A DNA stretch of 64,000 nt, taken from NCBI RefSeq assembly GCF_030546645.1, contig NZ_JAUOTO010000001.1, positions 558,001-622,000 of the forward strand, written 5' to 3'. The notes under the pieces are model-generated. The model was given only the letters and a program-made list of their open reading frames with translations. It did not search any database and was not told the DNA's origin. The stretch is from Flavitalea plasmicola. GTDB lineage: Bacteria > Bacteroidota > Bacteroidia > Chitinophagales > Chitinophagaceae. The position numbers were made by a program, and so were the translations under genes. This document shows positions 60,051-64,000 of the stretch, one piece after another (position 1 is the first letter of the stretch; every line of letters starts with the position of its first letter).

Positions 60051-60749
60051 ATGAAAATGAAAAAAATAGCAAAATTATTTGTACTGTTCTCAATGCCTTT
60101 TTTTCTCTCTTCCTGTACGGGACAAAACCCAACAATCTCACCTGAAGAAATTGTCAAGCCCGAAACCAGGGACACAGTCGCTTCCCCCAGATTTAATGAT
60201 CGCAATATTTACTCTAAGTATGAGTATACTGACTCTGTCGGTAAGCGCCTGATAATAGAAAACGGCTACCCAAGAGGTGGAACAAAATACACTGACCCTA
60301 ATGGCGAAGTATATGTTTGGGCTGTTTTTTGGACCCGGATAATCAATGAAACAGATAATCCCCTTGAATTGAAGATTGACTTTCCTGTAGATTCATATGA
60401 GGTTCCGTCTTTACCTGGTAAATACTTTAAAATATTGGTTCCTCCCGACACAATGACACTTGAAAAATTCTACTTGTTTAATTATGGCCTGACAGATTTA
60501 GAATTTTTTTTAGATAGGAATATTCATAATCCGTCTTCGGTGAAAAGAACCATTGATCCAAAAAAATCGAGTGGTTTTTATGTTGTAATGCTCTGCTTGG
60601 TTGATGGAGCACATGGTACCATGCGAACGGGGCTTAGCCTAAAAGGGCAGGATCTTTTTTATAGAATAAAAATTGATGGGTCAAAAAGTAACAGTAAATC
60701 AAGCGATAAAGAAATTCAATGTGGAAGGATTAATTTAAATCTTAAGTAA
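60051..60749 (+). CDS. Small lipoprotein of unknown family, copy 1
   Basis: A 232-residue lipoprotein (lipobox FFLSSC followed by TGQNPT); the ATG at 60057 is an equally likely start. I do not recognise a domain. The mature part is beta-rich: IYSKYEYTDSVGKRLII, then FWTRIINETDNPLELKIDFP, YEVPSLPGKYFKILVPPDTMTL and RTGLSLKGQDLFYRIKI. The alternation suggests a small sandwich. It is clearly homologous to the next gene, 12 bases downstream, so the pair arose by tandem duplication. Confidence 0.8.
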   Translation: MKMKKIAKLFVLFSMPFFLSSCTGQNPTISPEEIVKPETRDTVASPRFNDRNIYSKYEYTDSVGKRLIIENGYPRGGTKYTDPNGEVYVWAVFWTRIINETDNPLELKIDFPVDSYEVPSLPGKYFKILVPPDTMTLEKFYLFNYGLTDLEFFLDRNIHNPSSVKRTIDPKKSSGFYVVMLCLVDGAHGTMRTGLSLKGQDLFYRIKIDGSKSNSKSSDKEIQCGRINLNLK

Positions 60750-60761
60750 TTAAGAGAAATT

Positions 60762-61421
60762 ATGAAATACGAACACGTATATCGTTTGTTCCTGATGCTT
60801 GTTTTTTGTACTTCCTGTGGAGGGCAGAACAAACCAGACACAGTCACTTCCCCGGGATCTAAAGGTCTTAATATTTACTCTAAATATGAGTATACTGACT
60901 CTGCCGGTAAGCGTCTAATCATACAAAACAGTTTTTCAAGAGGTATAATATACACTGAACCTAATGGGAAGAAAGCAAATAAAGTTTTATTTTGGACTCG
61001 AATAACCAATGAAACAGAAAGTCCATTGGAATTGAATATTGACTTTCCTGTAGAATATGAAGTTCCGTCTTTACCTGGTAGATACTTTAAAATATTGCTT
61101 CCTTCCGATACAATGACACTTGATAAAGAACCATTGCCAGACTATGGTATCACGGATTTAAAATCTTTTTTGGATAATAATATTCATAAGCCGGCAACCT
61201 TAAAAAGAACGATTGAGCCAAAAGGATCGGGTGGTTTTTATGTTGCAATTCTCTTTGATATCGGAGTAGTTGGTCCATTTCGAACAGGACTAAGTATAAA
61301 GGGGCAAAACCTTTTTTATAAAGTTATGCGATACGCCGGCAAACAAGGACGATCATTAATTGATGAAAAAGAAATTAATTGCGGAAGTATTAATTTAAAA
61401 AAATTGATATTACAGAAATAA
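60762..61421 (+). CDS. Small lipoprotein of unknown family, copy 2
   Basis: A 219-residue lipoprotein (lipobox MLVFCTSC). It shares with copy 1 the blocks IYSKYEYTDSAGKRLII, FWTRITNETESPLELNIDFP, EVPSLPGRYFKILLPSDTMTL and RTGLSIKGQNLFYKV. The signal region, however, begins MKYEHVYRLFL like the propeller copies (MKYVYVC, MKYAHVY) rather than like copy 1. That suggests exchange or common origin of 5' ends within the cluster. No function is assigned. Confidence 0.8.
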   Translation: MKYEHVYRLFLMLVFCTSCGGQNKPDTVTSPGSKGLNIYSKYEYTDSAGKRLIIQNSFSRGIIYTEPNGKKANKVLFWTRITNETESPLELNIDFPVEYEVPSLPGRYFKILLPSDTMTLDKEPLPDYGITDLKSFLDNNIHKPATLKRTIEPKGSGGFYVAILFDIGVVGPFRTGLSIKGQNLFYKVMRYAGKQGRSLIDEKEINCGSINLKKLILQK

Positions 61422-61558
61422 ACAGGGCGCGAAAGATAATGGCCTCTCCATAGTCGGGAACCACCTGTTCGCTATCCAACGGCAATGATCCTCGGTAAAG
61501 CCGGGGAACCTGGTCTATATTGGAAGTTTTGAATGAGAGAGAATAGAGCGGATGCCGG

Positions 61559-62224
61559 GTGATCATTTATGAAAAATATTCTATTTTACACCCAAATCAC
61601 TTTTGGAGCCTGGTGGATAACGGTGAATTAAACAAGAAAGAAGCTCAACAGCGGCTCATTGAACAACTCAAACAGGGCGATGAGACCGCCATGAAGCATA
61701 TTTTCAGGCTCTACTACCCGCGACTCCATTATTTCTCCAATCAAATCATCAGGGACCCCATCGACGCGGAGGACATCGTCCAGGAGGCTTTTCTTAATTT
61801 TTGGCTTAACATCAGGGAAAAAGACCTGTCGCCCGATAACATCCAGGCCTACCTCTACAGGATGGTGCGTAACCGCTGTCTGAATTACCTGGAGCGGAAC
61901 CGCAGACTTGAGGAGCGCAGCGGTGATTTGATCGAACATTTTCGTGTCGAGGCGCAGCGTCAGATGGATGAGATAGCACTCAAAGAGGAGGTCTATCACC
62001 GCCTGAACAAGGAATTCGTCCATCTGACCCCTATACAGGTGCAGGTCATCAGGCTGCTATATATCGAAGGCTTGTCCATTGCTGAAACGGCCGAAAAGCT
62101 GGGTACCACGGCAACGAATGTCAGAACCCATAAATTCAGGGCCATTGAAAGGCTGACAAAAGGCATGAAGGACCAGTTTTTTTCCAGTTTCATCTTTTTT
62201 TTAATTTTTTTTGATTTGCTGTAA
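61559..62224 (+). CDS. ECF-type RNA polymerase sigma-70 factor
   Basis: Up to 221 residues from GTG 61559; a second in-frame GTG at 61613 would remove 18 residues that have little family character. Region 2 has MKHIFRLYYPRLHYFSNQII and the EDIVQEAFLNFWLNI helix; region 4 contains LTPIQVQVIRLLYIEGLSIA and ETAEKLGTTATNVRTHKFRAI. The last ~15 residues are hydrophobic Phe/Leu-rich (FFSSFIFFLIFFDLL). It is followed 31 bases later by a FecR and then a SusC gene, giving a second surface-signalling cascade. Confidence 0.9.
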   Translation: MIIYEKYSILHPNHFWSLVDNGELNKKEAQQRLIEQLKQGDETAMKHIFRLYYPRLHYFSNQIIRDPIDAEDIVQEAFLNFWLNIREKDLSPDNIQAYLYRMVRNRCLNYLERNRRLEERSGDLIEHFRVEAQRQMDEIALKEEVYHRLNKEFVHLTPIQVQVIRLLYIEGLSIAETAEKLGTTATNVRTHKFRAIERLTKGMKDQFFSSFIFFLIFFDLL

Positions 62225-62255
62225 TAAAACGGCATCCTCAACTGTACATACTTAA

Positions 62256-63506
62256 ATGACGAACATTCCGCCACATATTTTCGACATGCTGAAAAAACGA
62301 CTGGCCGGCTTGCCTGTGACCGAACAGGAACAGGCTCAGCTGAGGGAATGGCATCGGCAGGGGGAATTGAACAACGACCTATTCGGGGAAAAGGACCTGG
62401 AGCAGGCCGTGCTTACCTATCTTGCAGCGGTAACAGATAAGGAAAACAATGATAAGGCCCTCCGGCGATTTATGGCCAGCGCCAACTTCAAGGATCGGTC
62501 TGTTCCTGGATATAATTCGATGCCGACCATTCACCGCATTCATTTCCTGCGCAGGTGGGGAAGTGCTGCTGCTGCCATTTTGATCCTGGCCGTTGGCATT
62601 GTAACCATCGTTATAAGGTCTTCCGACAGGCAACCAAAGCCTTCCAACACGCCCAAGGTAAGCGTTGCCTCCCCTGACATTCTTCCGGGTACCAATAAGG
62701 CGCTGCTTACCTTATCGGATGGAACGACCTTAAACCTTGACAGTACCGCCAATGGCGCCATCGCTCAACAGGGTAACTCGTCGATAGTCAAGCTGCCCAA
62801 TGGACGGATCGTCTACGATCTCAAAGGGACATCGCAGGGACAGGTAATGATGAATACCATGAGAACACCCCGCGGCGGACAGTACCAGTTAGTGCTTCCG
62901 GACGGAACAAGGGTCTGGCTAAATGCCGCCAGTTCGATCATCTATCCGGCTGTGTTCGTCGGCAATGACCGAAAGGTGAAGGTATCGGGTGAAGTATATA
63001 TGGAAGTGGCAAAGGATAAAGCCAGACCCTTCCTGGTAGATGTTGACGGAAAGTCCGTGGTCCAGGTATTGGGAACGGGTTTCAATATCAATTCTTATCC
63101 GGATGAAGGAAATATAAAGACCACCCTGGTGGAAGGAAGTGTCAGGGTCTTACCCTCGCATACATTTCCGGGAATGGGTCGCGGCGTGGTCTTGAAGCCG
63201 GGTCAGCAGGCGGTTATCTCCGACAATGATCCGGCCACTACGAAAGTTCTATCCGCCAATATCGGGCAGGCCCTGGCCTGGAAGAACGGCATATTCGATT
63301 TTGATGACGCCGATCTTCAGACCGTCATGAAGCAGTTAGAGCGATGGTACGACATCGACGTTAAATTCGAACATGGGCTGCCCGGGTTTAAGACCGAAGG
63401 GCAGGTGGATCGTGGAGTAAAGTTATCAGGAATAGTTCGTTTTTTAAACAATTTTGGGGTCAACACACGGCTTGAAGGCAGAACTTTGATCATCAGTGAA
63501 AAGTAG
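62256..63506 (+). CDS. FecR-family anti-sigma factor
   Basis: A 416-residue inner-membrane protein. The cytoplasmic part (1-100) includes FDMLKKRLAGLPVTEQEQAQL. One membrane helix lies at ~102-121 (AAAAILILAVGIVTIVI). The periplasmic FecR domain runs through LVLPDGTRVWLNAASSI, GEVYMEVAKDKARPF and VLGTGFNINSY. The DUF4974 tail contains LAWKNGIFDFDDADLQTV, EGQVDRGVKLSGIVRFL and ends in LEGRTLIIS. It would hold the upstream sigma factor until the STN domain of the SusC downstream signals. The two genes are 31 bases apart. Confidence 0.93.
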   Translation: MTNIPPHIFDMLKKRLAGLPVTEQEQAQLREWHRQGELNNDLFGEKDLEQAVLTYLAAVTDKENNDKALRRFMASANFKDRSVPGYNSMPTIHRIHFLRRWGSAAAAILILAVGIVTIVIRSSDRQPKPSNTPKVSVASPDILPGTNKALLTLSDGTTLNLDSTANGAIAQQGNSSIVKLPNGRIVYDLKGTSQGQVMMNTMRTPRGGQYQLVLPDGTRVWLNAASSIIYPAVFVGNDRKVKVSGEVYMEVAKDKARPFLVDVDGKSVVQVLGTGFNINSYPDEGNIKTTLVEGSVRVLPSHTFPGMGRGVVLKPGQQAVISDNDPATTKVLSANIGQALAWKNGIFDFDDADLQTVMKQLERWYDIDVKFEHGLPGFKTEGQVDRGVKLSGIVRFLNNFGVNTRLEGRTLIISEK

Positions 63507-63585
63507 AACAGGAATAATAAAACTCATAACCCACAGGTATTTCATTTATAACCAAAACAGATAAACTTCTTACCCGTAACAAAAA

Positions 63586-63612
63586 GCCAACGATGCTCGA
63601 AACATCATTGGC
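63586..63612. repeat. Imperfect 10-bp inverted repeat in the SusC leader
   Basis: GCCAACGATG and CATCATTGGC form a stem with one mismatch around a 7-base loop, 79 bases before the SusC ATG. It could be an mRNA hairpin or an operator; no U-run follows. Confidence 0.4.
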
Positions 63613-63690
63613 CGGAACGTTTCAGGTAACATTCAAAGACAAAGTCTGGCCAGACTGCTTATTCAATCACTTAAAACGGTAAACTAAGTT

Positions 63691-64000
63691 ATGAAAATAA
63701 CTGCTAATCCGCGATGGCCTTTCCGCGCGGGTACCCATGCCTGCACCAAACCCCTGCTTGTTATGAAGCTACCTGCTTTTTTTCTGGGAGTATTTCTTTT
63801 CAACGTGTCTGCCACGGGATTTTCCCAAAACGTTACTTTTTCAGGAAAAAATGTTTCCTTGAAAGAGGTCTTTTCAGCCGTTAAGCAACAAACAGGATAC
63901 CTTTTCTGGTACAAGAAAACGGACCTGGCCCTGGGAAGACCCGTTACAATTGATGCGCACAATCTTCCGCTGGTTTCGTTCCTTGACGAATTATTTAAAA
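63691..64000 (+). CDS. SusC/RagA-type TonB-dependent transporter, N-terminal part
   Basis: Starts at the ATG at 63691 and runs off the window after ~103 codons without a stop. After a basic leader (KITANPRWPFRAG) comes a signal peptide around KLPAFFLGVFLFNVSATGFS, then the start of an STN domain: NVTFSGKNVSLKEVFSAVKQ, TGYLFWYKKTDL, VTIDAHNLPLVSFLDELF. This matches the start of the SusC at 16107, so it is the receptor of the second sigma/FecR cascade. The ligand and the full domain set cannot be seen here. Confidence 0.88.
   Translation, partial: MKITANPRWPFRAGTHACTKPLLVMKLPAFFLGVFLFNVSATGFSQNVTFSGKNVSLKEVFSAVKQQTGYLFWYKKTDLALGRPVTIDAHNLPLVSFLDELFK

Noticed and set aside
63684-63962. 92-codon minus-strand frame near the window end
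   Set aside because: It is antisense to the start of the SusC gene with signal peptide and STN domain.

Overview
The window looks like chromosome of a Bacteroidota bacterium, most likely of the Chitinophagaceae (Chitinophaga-like). The support is two ECF-sigma / FecR / SusC cascades with STN-domain SusC proteins and DUF4974-type FecR tails, a SusD lipoprotein, a type IX secretion C-terminal sorting domain, a GldG-type ABC protein, and several promoters of the Bacteroidetes form TTG-N18-21-TAnnTTTG. I saw no tRNA or rRNA gene, insertion sequence, CRISPR array or phage gene.

Layout. 0-6.3 kb: end of a glycoside hydrolase, a DUF4143 ATPase, a polysaccharide flippase, and small genes (SnoaL-like, GNAT, a coiled-coil membrane protein). 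6.3-12.6 kb: a beta-barrel protein with duplicated C-terminal modules, a parallel beta-helix protein, and a two-gene operon of serine hydrolase plus carboxylesterase. 12.7-13.9 kb: two hemerythrin-type di-iron proteins, one the Fe-S repair protein Ric/ScdA. 14.1-27.0 kb: ECF sigma, FecR, then a tightly packed set SusC-SusD-ABC ATPase-ABC permease/GldG fusion-MutS-like-MutS-like. This is the most unusual unit in the window. 27.0-36.8 kb: mixed single genes (MORN-repeat protein, DUF3606 protein, AraC regulator, NmrA-type reductase, DUF1080 lipoprotein, methyltransferase, membrane protein, a large T9SS-exported protein).

36.8-54.2 kb: a 15-gene exopolysaccharide/capsule operon on the minus strand: Wza, Wzc, an ABC exporter pair Wzm/Wzt, seven glycosyltransferases, a Wzy/WaaL-type polymerase or ligase, a DegT aminotransferase, a phosphoglycosyl transferase and a WbpM-type nucleotide-sugar dehydratase. 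It combines parts of the ABC and Wzy export routes. A membrane-anchored winged-helix regulator lies just upstream, and a strong hairpin closes the operon. 55.6-61.4 kb: a visibly AT-rich run of exported proteins with two tandem duplications (twin seven-bladed propeller lipoproteins flanking a YceI protein; twin small lipoproteins) and a serine hydrolase. 61.6-64.0 kb: a second ECF sigma / FecR / SusC cascade, cut by the window edge.

Functional claims come from recognisable motifs and gene context, read by eye. Domain boundaries and membrane segments are approximate. GC contrasts are visual impressions, not calculations.
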